Shown in pieces: positions 28,701-43,700 of a stretch of DNA of 64,000 bases. The notes under the pieces are model-generated. The model was not told the origin of the DNA. It ran no database searches and was given only the letters and a program-made list of their open reading frames with translations. The DNA comes from Atrichornis clamosus (taxonomy: Eukaryota; Chordata; Aves; Passeriformes; Menuridae). Every line of letters begins with the position of its first letter. Position 1 is the first letter of the stretch. The stretch is from NCBI GenBank assembly GCA_013400975.1, contig WBMZ01003465.1:17279-81278 (forward strand), in the 5' to 3' direction. Made by a program: the position numbers and the translations under genes.

Positions 28701-31700
28701 ATAAGAACACAACACTGTTTGGGAAGTTCACACGATGTACTCATGCACTGCAAGTAACAGACCGTGTAACATACAAAATCTCACATCTTGTAACTGCATC
28801 TGCAATTATCTTAATCATACAATCAATAGATAAAATTCTAGCACAGTCACCAACATAACTAAACCACAGGATAACTACTGAAAAGGTTATTTACTGCTGT
28901 GCTTGAGGAAAAACATTACTGCAACTTTGCCACCAGAGAAGACATAAGGCAGAGGTATATCCCACAAGTAACAAAAAGATATAAAATTGCTTTTATTGAT
29001 AGAAGTGAAGTAAAAGTGAAACAACAAATACAAACAAGTCAACATTAAACAATGAGGAATATATACTAACAGAGAAACTACAAGACGCACTCTTGACTTT
29101 CTCACAGTAACGATTTCCTTAAGACATGCATTCCTTAAACAGCTTTGCTGCAGTGGAAGTAATGTGAAGTTGAAAAGTTTTAACTTACTTCAGTCTGACT
29201 TGCAGATTATTTGCAAGCTCCTGTTTGGCAGTGGTACATTTCTGTTTAATATCTAACAGTTTTCTGTGATTAGTTAACATAATCATCAGCTGATTTGCAT
29301 GACTCAAACACAAATCAGGCAGCACAGAAGGATCTTTCAAGTTCTCCGCTCTCTTCTGATTAGCCAAAAATCCCTAGAGGAAGAAAGACATTTGTTATAC
29401 AAGCTTTGTGACACTCAGAAAGCATGGAAGTGATACATCTTCTCTAAGAATGCAAGAATTTTAACAAACTTACTGTAACCATTGAGAAGTATAACAGAAT
29501 GATACATGGAGAAATCAAGTGCCAAAGCTGCTTTCTTTCCGTTCTATAATCCAGTCCAAATCAATCTTAATCTGTATTTCATTCTCAAACAGTTACTAAT
29601 AACCCTAATAGAACTTTATATAACTAACCAACATCAGTAAAAGAATACAAAAGTTAACACAGCAGAAAAGTAGCTACTAGCATGAACCATCATTCTCATT
29701 TCTGCATCTTTTTAACTTCTGGTATATGCAAGATTTAAGATCAGCTTAGAGCATGTTCAATACTACTGTGGGCTAAAGAACTTATTTCTTGCCTAAAGAA
29801 ATTCACACATGAAACTAATTCTTCTCAAGAGCCAAGATCACAGCCAGACTTGCATGTAGAATGCAACCTTATATCATAAGAAAAGGAACAGACAACTTAT
29901 AAAAAGAAATGGCAAGGATGAAGATTTGCAAGCTGAAGTCTCTGCCAAGTCTTAAAATGGTACAAATTCTAAATTTACAGTAGCATTTATTCAAAGTGAA
30001 GAAGTATCTTTCCAACTGAACGTTAGGCATCTCACTCCAAAGTAGGAATGGTAAACTTGAAGGAGGCTCTTCATCCAAGTGAAGAGGGAAGAAATAGCTA
30101 AAACCACCACAACATGGGCAACCAAGCCTAAAGATGGGAAGACTAGCTTAGTCATCATACTGAATTCACTTGGATTTAGCACTGGCCTACAATATTACCA
30201 CCGCAAGACTGAGTTTAGCATAAACTTACTTCTAAACTTACTCACTGAATTTATCTGAGACAGGCTCCACTTTTAAACAATGCTGCCAGAAGTACTGGTA
30301 GTAGCCACCTTTACATACCAGACCAAGAGGAAACAGGGAGCCTGGGTCCCACACAACTGTCAGCTCACCACTTCCCTCCTCAAAAGGGGCCCCCCCCCAA
30401 GAGAGGGAAGCAAGATTGTTCATTTATTCCTATTAATATTATATCAATGTGCAAGCAGGAAGAAGAAAGTCGTGCCTTTCTTCACAGACCCAGCTCTGAG
30501 GTCATGGTGAAAATCTGAACATCATCAAGTAATGTCAAATAGATTTTTATATACTTTCAGTTACAAAAAAGGCATTAAAGGACAAAATTATCAGGTTAAC
30601 TGAAGCACTTTACAGAAACTGTATTTAATAAAGTAACTTTCATATATCACTGGAGTGTTTTTTTAAAAATAGAAGCTGTATATACATTTCAAATTGTTTT
30701 TAATCAAATTTTTATCACTTAAAATGACACTGTCCAGTGAAGGCACACTACTCTCTCTCCTCGTTATAAGACTGATGATCAAACATTAAGCCCATTACCT
30801 CTTCCCCTATCCTGTATTAATGAGTGACAAATTACCAAGAACTCAGTATTTCCCTTCAAAATTAATCTACTTAACTCTTATTCCCTATCTTCAACTAAAG
30901 TTCTGATTTTCTACAGTTGTAAACCAAGTGAAAACATGACCACAAGACACAAGAAGTGCCAGTACTTAAAAGTCAAATTACGATGAAATAGCATATTTTT
31001 TAACAACTCCAGTGTGATATGTTGAAAACTATCTTGCATAAAGACATGCAATAGTTCTACCTAACAGCATACACAAATCAAAGTCTACCATCTTCCAATG
31101 TTGCACACACAACTGTGTATTACCTGAGCAAGTTCTTTTTGTTCATTCACCAGTCTGCTGCAGCTTGCTATCATCTGGTCCAATGCATAGAGTCTATCCT
31201 CAAGACCTTTAATAGCCTTCATGTTCTGATTATCTAGTTTGGCGATAGTTTGGCGACATTCTGCCAGAAATGGTTGGATGATCCTTGGATCAAGCTAAAA
31301 AAAAAAAGTTTATTAGTGGTTGTCACACTGAAAGATGATTTAAGCCAGCTAAATGAGAGGTTTTTAACCTCAACATTTTTGGTTTTTCTTTTTTGTAGTC
31401 TAATGTGTGACTAAATCTGTCATCTGTTTCAAAATCTGAGTAAGTGTGGATTCTACAGCACAACATGAATTTCTCTGAAGCATTCCAACCAGGCACTCAT
31501 GGAAATCAGGATCCTTATAAGGGGAAGGGACATTGGTTGAGGAGACAAGGTAAGGGGCTGGGGGAAGAGGCAGTTTAACTAATAGATAGTCTGCCCTGGA
31601 ACAGAGTCCATACAGCTACAATCAAAACAAATCATGAATGTGACTCAATGGAAAGCGCTGAAGGGAGGGTGGTGGGGAAAAACTGCAAGAACCATCAATC

Positions 31701-34700
31701 TTTTCCCACTAAATGAATGTTTTCATGACTACTTAGACAAGCAGATCACTTCCAAGCAACTGGAAAAGATGCCATGGAAAAATATTATCTTTGTTATACT
31801 TCTAGCTAGTTTTTTTCATCATAGAAATGCATTTTAAAAATTATTCCATCACATTCCTTCACAGGCCATTATCCAGTAAAAAGAACTATTTGAAACATTA
31901 GGAGACTACCAATGTCCACAAATATTAAGAGTGACTTCAAGTTTCACTATAAGAGTAGTGAATTAAATTAAGAGATCTAGAAATAACATAGGTAATTGCA
32001 ACATCTTATGAAGGTCAGAGTTTAGTCTCAACCTGGAATGTATTAGTTAGGAACATAGTAAAGATTATTAGATGTTAGCAGAAGGATGAACAAATTTACT
32101 CAAATTTATCCAAAATGGTTATGATATGCCATCTCTTATATGAGAATCTACTGAAAAGGATGCTATTTGTGAGGCCACAGCAGCTGTCACAGCACTGGCT
32201 TCTTTCATCAACATGCAGGGTTTATACCACTTACAGAGCACACAAATTAACCCTCAAAAAAGAAAGCATTTATATGACTCAATAGTAACATAAGTAAAAG
32301 TACTATTTTCCCCTCAATCTACTATTTAAATGCATTTAAGTTTTCACATACAGCACTTCTTCATTCTGGAAACAATCTTATGAGGTATAGATAGAGGAAT
32401 CTGGAGAGAAGAAGCATTTACAAATTAAGGAGCAATTAAAAAGGTCTTCCATTTACTTCAAACAAAAAAAAATCCCAACAAACCAAAGACTTCATGGAAA
32501 GGTATCAAAAACTAGTAATTAGCCCAGGACTACTCAGAAAAAATAATTAGTGCTGTGTATTAATGTCACAAAATTTATCTAAATTCTCTGAAAACAAAAA
32601 AGGTTAATTTTTACAATGTGATGTCTTATGAATCTTGGTCTTTCTCAAGTCACTTGACCGTCTTCAAGAACCAGCAACAAAAGCAGTCTCTGGTATTTAA
32701 CCAGACTGATTTTATAGGATCTTCTTCACTGCCATCCTATTCAGCATTACTCTCCTGTGACATCCTGAATTAGTCCACTGCAGCATCCAGCAGAGTTTAA
32801 TAACAGACAAAATACTAAAGAATAATATGGTGGGGTTTTTTTCTTTTTACCTTCTTAAAGGTGTTTTATCTCTGTTTACAAAGAACTCCTATTCCTCTCA
32901 TTCTGTGCTAACCTATTTCCTCCATTCATGCTCTTCATTCCATCTTCAACCTAACTGCATCTGTAGCATTCACCTCTACTTTCACTGGTAGATAATATTG
33001 CTCTCCTTATCTTTTAAAAGCATCCTCTTTTTCTAGCCTCTTATTTAAGTGGCTACAACAGCACTTAAAAGAAACATGTGGTTAGCTGCTACATACCCAC
33101 TGCTTTCACTGCACCCTAGGTTCCTGCAATTAGAAGTGTATTTTGTAGGAACACCTAGAGGTTAGAATCATCAGAAACTTAGCAGCACTCTGTGCAACAC
33201 ACCAGTTATGTCAAGAATACCAGCATCGAAGGTACAAAGCTCTTACTCTGATGCTTTACACTTTCAGGAAAATCATACTTGAATTCTGTTTTCAAATAAG
33301 AATTGCAATCACAAATCATTTGTATGGTTTATATTTCCAAGAAGGAAAGGGCATGGGGAGAATGCAAGCAAAACAATTTTAAAAAGTTTGTGCCACTTTA
33401 TTCTAGCTTGCTATGTCAAGTATCATCTCAAATGAATATTAAAAGAACAATTATGTTGTAGGATTTTCTTTTCAGCTACAGGCCACTTCTGTTTTCAACT
33501 AATTCTAAATCAATGGTAACAAAGATTCAATCCTTTGTCTGTGCTGCTATCAAAACAGAGTAAATGAATGTTTTCCTAAGGAAAACCAGGAATACACTAC
33601 TTCAAAGCTTTGGGGTTTTTTGGTGAACCAAAATGGATCAGGATTGATCAATCACAGTTGTGCTGATGTTGGCCAGAATACTGTGACTGAAGCACTGTCC
33701 CTACCTGCTAATTCTGCTTTTGCCAAGAATACAAAAAGAAACTTCATTTTTGCAGGTTCAATCACATTTTTTTCCCTAAAAAAATTGGCTTACGTTACAA
33801 AACAATTACAGGAGTTGAAATAAAGGATTTCTGCCTAATCTTAGATAAGACAAAGACAGAAAAGACTGTGTCTCTAAAATATGTGATATATGTCAGATAA
33901 GACTACGAGCTGATCAAAAAAGGTAGAGTATGCATGTAACCAAAGTACTTTTTGCATTTTTGTATCTTTAGAATCACCATGATTTATTTGGAAGCAATTG
34001 TTTAACGTCCATCTCTTAAAATACTGATTTTTAAAAGATACTACATTTGTATTCTGCGAATATTATGTACAAACTGAATTTACTGTCTCACAGTCGAACT
34101 AGTGAGTTTTGTTACTGATGTTTTAAATTAGCAGACAGTACCTTGTAGTGTTACTGAACAAACAGGACAGAGGATTGTCTCGGACTTCAGCAAATAGGAA
34201 GTCCTTTACACACAAAAATCAATTATTGTTTTCGCTAAAGAAAACAACAACTTGTAATACCCAATCTTTCTCTTAGCCTTTTCTGCACTACTAAAATTTA
34301 GACAGCTCAAAATCCTGTACAGCCCTTAATATTAAACCAAATTCTCCAATTGCTTTTAAAACAGAACTGAAAAACCAATGTACAGAACTGACCACATCAT
34401 ATTATTCCATACAACAGATGGGTTTTAGAAATCACTGAGTCAGTCTTCCAGTCCTACCTTACAGAGGAAATAAAGTGTCAAAGGCAATAGAAATTGTTTT
34501 CTTTGTTCAAGGTGTGTTGTGTTGTAACAGTATGAAATGATACATATGCAAACAAGGCTAGACAATACAGGAAATATCAGCTACAGTGAAAGTAAATAGA
34601 GAATGAAAGCTATAGGCAAAAGAATTTTAAAAGGTTGTAATGCTCACTGATTAAAATAATAATTAGAAAAGTAAAGTGAGCAATCCTATATTCTTCTAGG

Positions 34701-37700
34701 CGCAGAAATACAAACTGACACTGCCCTGACCGACTGGGCCCTTCTGAGAACACCAGTATCAGCTAATAAAGAATGCAGAGATATAGTATATAAATTTACC
34801 ACAATTAACCACATAAATTGGTTCTATATTTTAAGAAAAGCTTCGGTATTTTAAACTCAAAAAACATTAACTTTTGTCCATGAAAATCCTTACTTTTATT
34901 ATGAATGTAGTTTCTATGAAAAAGGCAAAGCAAGAAGTAGTGTCACTTTGCTTATATGCTACAACAAGCTATTGGCTTTCCAAAAGGAATGGCTATTTGA
35001 GAAATAAGTAAGATAACAAGCATTCACCGTAAAATTATACATCTTCCTAAAGATAATTCCTTAACACTCGAACTTACAGAACACTTTCCCAACCCTCAAC
35101 CCTTCCCAATCTCTGCTTTGGCCTTCATTCAGAACGTTATCTGAGAAACAAGGAGTTACAGAGTTGACTCACTTCAAAAGCACCTGCATCTGGAAAATAA
35201 GCAGCAGCATTCAATGCAATGCAATTTGAAAAATCAGTAACTTACCCTGCTCATAGAATCAAAACATTTTCTGACCAGGGATTCAACATCATTAGGTCTA
35301 TCTTGAACATTTATCCAGTCTAACAAAGACACATTGAAGGAAGGTTGATCATCATCTTTCAGTTCTACTGATATTTCATTGTCCTGGACAGCAGCATTTT
35401 GACCAGATTCCTTATCATCTTTTACATTTTCAGGATCCGTGCCTTCCAAAGCTGAATGTTCAACTGACTTGCAAAATGACGCTAACACTGATTTACTGTT
35501 CACTTTAGATGTATCAGGATAAAGCACCAATTCAGCAGACTTCCCATCCTCAGTTTCTTCACTTTCTGCACCTCCATGTTCAGCTGAAGAATCCAGTCTT
35601 CCTAAACACTCTCTGTAACTATGTCTTGTTAGGCACTCCAGCAGTGGTATCTTGGCCATGATAGAAACAGCAGAACCCAAGCTTTTTTCAAAAAGACAAA
35701 AGAAAAAAAAGTCAGTATCTTGAAGCCTATGTGACATGACATCTTAGATAAAAATCACCTTCAATATAAAGTACTATCTATTTTAGAAATGAAGCAGATT
35801 TCAAAGTTATTCTGGAACCGCTCTTTTTTACTTTTTTCTTTTAAATGCACAACTGGGACTTACATTTCCAATCTGCATGTATACCAATGCTTATTATCAA
35901 AGTTTTGAGTGTCCCCTGTCTGACTGCTTTTGCAGAGTTTGAATAGTTTCTATATTTGGTAAAAGCTATGAAGCTCAACTTTTTCTTAAAGATAAAAAAA
36001 CCCCCTCAAATATGTTTTAAGTATCCAACATCCATTCATATTCTATTAAGTGATGCACTCATACAAATACCATAATTCTATAAAGGCTACAGAGACATAA
36101 AAGATTCTCTTTGAAGAAACATGCAGAGTTTGCAGGACACAAGTATAGACACACACACATATATGCATGCCCCCTCACCCATTCAAAGGCATACAAATAC
36201 ACTTAAAGTTTGTGTTATGACTTCGTACTTCCAGCACAGATTGTAATTCTTAATATCTGTTCAAGTTATTAAAAACCAATTAATTCAAAAGTGTAAACAG
36301 GTATTTAAAAGATGTTAATGTCTAAATTTATTATCTAGCTATTTCCAGTGCACATTTGGAATTACTCCAGCTCTTAAGCAGCTGTTCATTAATAAGTTGT
36401 TCATTCCACATAATTCAATACAGGTTTCTTTATGCTGATGAACACAAGCAAAAGTGTCAGTTAAAAAAAACAACTAGCATAGAACAAAACGAATGTTCTC
36501 CATGATACATAATCAAATACATGCTTGATTAATCAGAATAAGCACGAGGCATAAAATAGAGTTTAAAATGGCATAAATATGGAGATTAAGGCTGAATTTA
36601 ACAGTAAACCTACTGTGTAAGTTTCAGCTTGATATCATCTATGGACTGCAAATAGCTTGAATACACATTTTCAAACTTGAAAAGCAGCTTTTGGTAAGAG
36701 TATGTACAATCTTCCAAGTTGGCCATAATGGCAGCCCAGCCTTGATGCTGAAGATGTTCATCATGCACAAGACCTTCACAAAAGGAGCAAAGCTTCTTGG
36801 CAACCTCATACATTTCCTGAAAAAACAATCAACAAAATACAAATCAGGTTATCATGGTAACTACATAAAAGATATTAACAGAAAAAGTATGAAATTTAAA
36901 TAGCTAAAAATTTGTACTTCATAAGAAATAAAATTTCCTTTTTTCCTAAAAAAAAAAAATTGATTAGATGACAAAAAAAGTAGATACTATTTACTGAGTA
37001 ATATCTTCAAAACAGACAGGTGAAGATTGCAGTTCCAAAAACACCTTACAAAATTAATTAAATGCTGCTAATATAAAATATTCAGTGCACACACACATGA
37101 ATAATAACCCTTGTACTAATAATATGAGAGAAAAAACTGGCAATAAAGGTCCAATAATGGGAAAGTTTTGACAAGCCAAGCAGAAGCTCAGAACAAGACA
37201 ATGAACTGCAGGATCTGCCAGCAAAAGCACAGGTGCATCAGAAGCAAGAAGAGATGCATGAGGAAACAGCAAGGCAAATAATTAATTGAAGCCTTTCACT
37301 GATTAATAAACCAGATGCAACACAACGAGAGCAGTACAGTGTCCACAAAAAACTAAAACACCCTGAAACCTGGCATCTGCAAACCAAGGTGCAAGTTTTT
37401 CTGTTAAAGTACTCAATGACACAGGCATTCTACTGCCATAAGAGGGTGAGAATTTACCACCCCACTTGGCAAAGTTATGACAGAGACCTACATATGGCAA
37501 GTATCACATCTTACTAAAAGTGTACTAACAGCAACACCCATTATAATCAATTCCAAAGTTTTAACTAATAGGAAGAGCAACTATTTTAAGTTCAGCAATT
37601 TAACCAAAAGGCTGTTCCCCTCAGAGGGCTTACTGAAACACCAAAAAGCAATATAAAAATGATACAATAAATCCTTCAGCTCAAAACTTTACCAATAACA

Positions 37701-40700
37701 TACTCCATGAAAAGTATTTTCCTAGGCATACATCTACTTTAGGTTTTACTATCTACCTATCCTACAAGAAAAACGTCTTTCTACTTTTTGCAGGTTGAGC
37801 ATACTGATAAGCTAGGAGTGAACACAACTTTCCTGTGCTGTTGTACATGTGAGAAATCCATGCAAGGAAAAACAAGTTATACAAAATACAGTGAGAAAGC
37901 AGTGTTAAATCCTAACACATCCATATATTTCAGAACACATTTGCTGCTGAACACATGGTTAGCAGCACATATGCACACTCAAAAAAATTTAGGGACCAAC
38001 ACCACTTACCTTCTGAAATAAACCACAAAACTGCAGATCATTTTAAACAAACATTTCAGAATTCATACTGACAAAACCTGAGAGTTATGAACACCCTCCC
38101 TTTTTTAGAAGTCCAAGCTTTGTCTCAAGCAGCATGACCAAATTCTACTGCCCTTCAAAGCACTGATAGCTAAACTATCATTAGATGAACAACAAATATA
38201 CAAAATACTTATATATGTAACTCCAACAAAGTCAAAAGTTGCTATTACAGATTTCTATCACTTTGTAGTTAAGGTGGTATTTATCTTCCTGTTTTCTGAA
38301 CCTTGGCAGCTTCCTGTGCACATGAGAATGAGGATTTCTGGTCTGAAAAGAACGGTTATCCAAACCGCTCCATTAATTCTCGCTTCATAAGTCAGAAATC
38401 AACCAATAACACAACTGGAATGATATCCAGACAATGTTGAAATCTGCAAGTCATTTTCTCCAGACTATCCCCAGTTTGGCTATACAATTTAAATGCATGC
38501 CATCTGACTAATGCAATACTGACAACTTATTCAATTTTTTATTTTCTTAAATTCACTTTGTGTACTAGTTATTCAAAGGCAAATTGCACCGCACATAAAA
38601 AAAGCAGAATTACGGCTTCCTCAGGTATCATATTAAGAAACAAAAGAATAGGCTGTTTTACTGTAAAGTATACTAAAAAATACACCAAAAATATGAAGCT
38701 GAAAAGGTAACTGAATGTCTCTGTTGCATTCTAACATATGTCCTGGAAATGTACACAAACATTTTACTTTCAGCTCACAAAAATTATTCTCGTCTCGAAG
38801 TCAACCTTCCTCCAAGCTACAAGCCATAGTTCCAGAAGTGAGAGCATATACAAAAACACACATTGACTTGAGTACTAAAAAAACATAAGCCACCTACAAA
38901 TATCAAAACTGACTTTTTATGTAGTTCCTTCAAGCGAGTATCACAGTTTAGTGAGGGAAAGTAAAGACTGGACTCAAACGTGTCTTTAAAAGCCCTAGAG
39001 AGAGGCTTTGGTTAGGTCTATTTTCCTTTGGACAAACTCAGCACGGCACAGCCCAAACGTTTAACATGTTAAAGTATGCACTAGGCCTCATATGACCGAA
39101 CTTTCCACCCTGAGACATACTCTTAACTAGTGGGCAGTGTTTGCTTTTTCACCTATATCTATTTATTGTGTCCACAATGGAAGTCAAAAGTTACAAATTA
39201 CTGTTGCCCTATGAAGCTTTATTATACATAATTTTTGACGCTCCTTTGAAAACCTAAGTGTTGCCAATTTAAGAGTTTAGTTTTAACAACGTTTTTTCCC
39301 CACTAAAACACTTTCAAACACAAAACAGAAGTCACAAGTCACTAAATTTTAGTAGGAAAAAAAAGCCCTCACTATTGAGATCGCTTGTTATGCAACTGAT
39401 GACCAGCACTGACACTCTATCTAGGAGTCTAACCTTTGGCAATTTACTCAAATTTAACCAAACCACAAGTTTGTGTCCCAGCAGCCTGACTCCCAGAAAA
39501 GCAAGAGCAAAGAACAGTATTTCCCAGAGTAGCAAATTACTGTTTATTAATTCTTCAGAAACCTTGTAACAGGACATTCTAGTAAGTGTCAGAATCTGTC
39601 ATGTAACTGAGACATGCCCGAAGGAACTCTTACATAAAAATAGCCCAATGCCACCAAGTATTCAACCAGGTATTCATTCACAGATGAGCAGGAGCTTCTT
39701 AATGTATACACAGGAGATGTGGACATTAAAATAAAAATCCCTTTATGAAAGGAATCATAAATATTGCTCATAAACCACCTCAATTATAAGTATTGAGACA
39801 TGTCTCTCAGAGACAAAAGCTTTTTTCTGAACTAACTCTGAGATCAAAATTAATTAACGTGAAAACATAACTAAGTTTCTTCAAACCATGTTTTCGAAGT
39901 TTGCCATATGCTAAGAGACTACAAGTCAGATTGTACAAGTGAAGAGATACATGTTTCAGGGCACATACGCAAGGTATTACAACAGCATTCCATATTGTCA
40001 TCCTCTCAAAGTTATTTGCATACATGCCAAAGAAATTCTCTCTAGGTGGTGGGAGGCAAACAGTAGAATTCTGTGTCCATGGATGAACCTGGATGGAATT
40101 AAGAGTCCGTAGAAACACAGTACTGCTTTTGATGCTGGTTTCTTAGGCAGTATCATGAAATAAGCTCATCATATTCAAATAGTAAATAATATTACTCTGA
40201 ATTTAGGAGGTTCCAAACAGATGGTTCTAACAAAGGTCAAACCACAAGGAGTAACTATTTGTCCACATGCCAGAACTGTTTCAGTCTTAGACTATACTAA
40301 GCAGATACCAGTGCAGACAATAAGAACACTATGTTAAACCACTAATTTGTTTTGTTTTAGTCAACTCTGCTTTCAAAATGTGAGAACATGCAGCAAGAAA
40401 ACAAAGCAGTAACTTTTTTTGCTTCCTTTGCAGTATCTATGTAACTTAAAAGTAGTTAAGAAATTAAAAGCTACACAAATGTACCTTTCTTATCTTTCCA
40501 TCAATTCTGAAATAACGCTTCAAGTGATTTGGCTTGTTTTTCCTCCCTGTTGTCTATCTCCATAGACAACATTTCTGTGGAGATCTCAAGCTACTTTAGA
40601 AGGATCAAGACCAATTAATTTCACATAACTGTACGGCTATATGCAGGAAAGAATTAAGCGGCTCTCTGCTAAATGAATGAAGTCTAAAAACTGAATTATG

Positions 40701-43700
40701 TCAGGCATAGAAGAAAAGGCCTGAAATCCAACGTATGTTTTAATACCTCTCAGTAAGGTTGCCAGCTCCAGCACAGAAAATGAAGCCTGCCTAAAAACAG
40801 GCTTGCTTTTTGTCATTGACTGTTCACAGACGCACTCAAGGCTTATTGGCAGACACCCAATGGTTCACAGAGCACAAAAGTTAACATCAGTTGCCTTGTA
40901 GGGCTGCATTTGCCCTACTGGGCTACAGCAGCATACCTAGAACACCAACTTGACCGTACCACTGCAATGACGACCTAAAAAAGCACCATTACCAGTACAA
41001 GACTACAGAAACCCAGGCTTGCTGTTATGCTGGAGAGTGAATAAAGACATCTTCACTGCTCTATTGTTCAAGAAATCCACAGGGCCACCAGAAAGCACTT
41101 TGTCTTTGGTTAGGTGTTTTAGCAGAGTGTTATTTCCTTTGAGAATCACAACTTAAATTTAGGCGATTCTTCTGATTGTAATTACTTGTTTTCTATGTTT
41201 CAACCAAAAATCAGAAGAAGCAACAAAGTATGTTTTATCTAAAGCAGAAATTATCTGGTAAAGTGTTTAACATCAATTTCAAGACTGTCTTTGCATCCTA
41301 CTGTTGTAATTCTGTTCATCTGAATGAACAAAATCTGACAAAGGTCTGTTTGTCTTAAGTGGTCTTTGGACTTACCTCTAAAGAACAAAAGTTCTCAGGA
41401 AATGCAGGGTTCTTTCCACTCTCTACAACCCTGTGGTAAAAGGAAACAAGTCATCAAAGTCCTCTATTGTCATGTGCCTGAAACCCTGTAAAAAGGACTC
41501 CTTGCAGATTTCAATCACCCTAAAAATCAACCTCAGACCAATAAAAAAAGATCCTCGAAAGTAAAGTTCCACAGATCCATGCACTGTAACAGCAGAGAGG
41601 TGGTTTCACAACAAGGAACTGTTACTTTAGAAACAGCTTAGAAAGATCTACCTTAGAGCAAATCTTTCATTATACCTTAATATAAACTAAAACCTACGCC
41701 ATTTTATCCGACCCTGCTCAATTACTATAAAAGACTGAGATTGATCACTACACCAAGTTACAAAGACATCACGACTTCTTTGGAGAAGCCAGAAGTGTGT
41801 CTGACCATTAGACTAATAATTTAGTCAAAATTAATTTGGCCACAAAATTGTTACAAACACTACAACACTTTAAAGAACATTAATATTTTAAAGTCATTCT
41901 TTCCAGAGAGTCTCAAACCAACTTTCCAGTAGAAGAGAAAAGAGTATTTCTTTAACTAGTAGATACACAGCTTTCAGGAAGCATGACTATACTTCTTGGC
42001 TTAAATATTTGAAGTGTTTGAAACTAAACTGAGAATGATCTATGACTATGTACTATGACTACAGCCATGGTTTTACGCAACCAAATGAAATGACCACACA
42101 GTTTCTCATCCTCATTTCCACTTCTCAAAGCAAAACTGACAGGAATTGACAGTTTGATCTTGACAACAGCAGTATCCCATTAAAATGTGAAACATACCCA
42201 CTAACAAAAATTCCAAGTTTTCAACATCCTTCTGGGACAACAAACATGGGAACTTCAGAGAGATCACTAAAACAAGAATAAATCATCCTTTCCTAAAGAC
42301 TAAGCTACCAGAAATTATTTTAAGCAATAGTGTTAAAAGACCACAAGATGAGACAAGATTGACACAACACAGCTTATTGCACAACATACTGTGTAGAGAA
42401 CAGCTTGTCTTCTGAGCTGGTGTGTAACTTTTAGCAAACACTGTGCGCACCTCATTGTCCACATACTGCAGCTCAATGCCAGAACTCCTGAACAGGAAGA
42501 GGTGAGAAACAAGGCTAGTTGTAAAAGGGCAAGCTGGAGCCCTTCGGGCACAGACATCTCAAACCTAAGTTTTTAGTCCAAGAGTAACCAGAATGCCAAT
42601 ACATAAAATGAAATCAGGCTTAGAAAGCTGATCTACCTGAGATTTTTAAAAAACTTATAAACAAAGACATAATGTCACATACGACAAAACCTGTGACAAG
42701 AAATTTAGTTTAAATGGTAAAAGAACAAGTTAAGGTAACAGATGTAGCTTGTTTAAAGCTACCTCATCTTTATACTGTGAATTCTACATGAGATCATAGG
42801 TAGTGAACAGGAACTTAAGAACATCTGTAACAGATGTTAAAACCATGAAAACAAGAAGAAACAGAAAATGGATGTACCTTCATATGACAAACACAGTACC
42901 ATGGAAAACCAAAAAAAGATAGTAAGTTTCCCACAGGAATGATTTTTGGTTAGGAGTTATGAAATCTAGAAAAAGGCTACATGTAAGTCAATTAAATAAG
43001 TTTCAGTTGGGGGAAAAAAATGGCTGCTTTTACACACATTCATACCCTACAAATATATATACCAAAGGCTATAAGAATGCCAGGACCGCCACTGTGATCT
43101 AAAATATGACTTCTAGTTGCATCTGGGTAGTAACAACAGATACTATGGAAGAAAGTAAAATGCAGAATGTAAAAGCATCATTTCAGCCAATAATGGTCAG
43201 TTTTAGACATGGAAAAAATGATGGAGAGGCCATAAAGGCATGGATTAATAAAAACACTTGTTGAAGGATACTTTTATTGTGAGGGAAAACATTAAAGTTC
43301 ATGTACCACTGCATGTACGCAATTTTATATCAAGTCTGATTTTAAAGATTATATCATATATCCTCTGGGCCGAGCAGATACCAGATTAAATAGAAACCAG
43401 TAGCTATCAAATATCCCCCCTACTTTTACATAGTTACACATCACTGCTTCTTCTTGTTGACAAGAATAGATAAGACTTTATCATGAGCAATAATTTAGAA
43501 TGCAACTTTTATTTCCTTTGTATCAAACATTATCATCATGTACTAGCACCTGTATTAGTAGTAAACCTAATGAATCAAATTTAACTAAGTAAAATGCCCA
43601 AAATAATTACAACAGGCAAAACCTCTCCATCATCAAGTACCGCCATTCTGCTTTTCTGGTAAAGCAGATTACCATTTCTCTAAAATTAATAAAAAGACAA

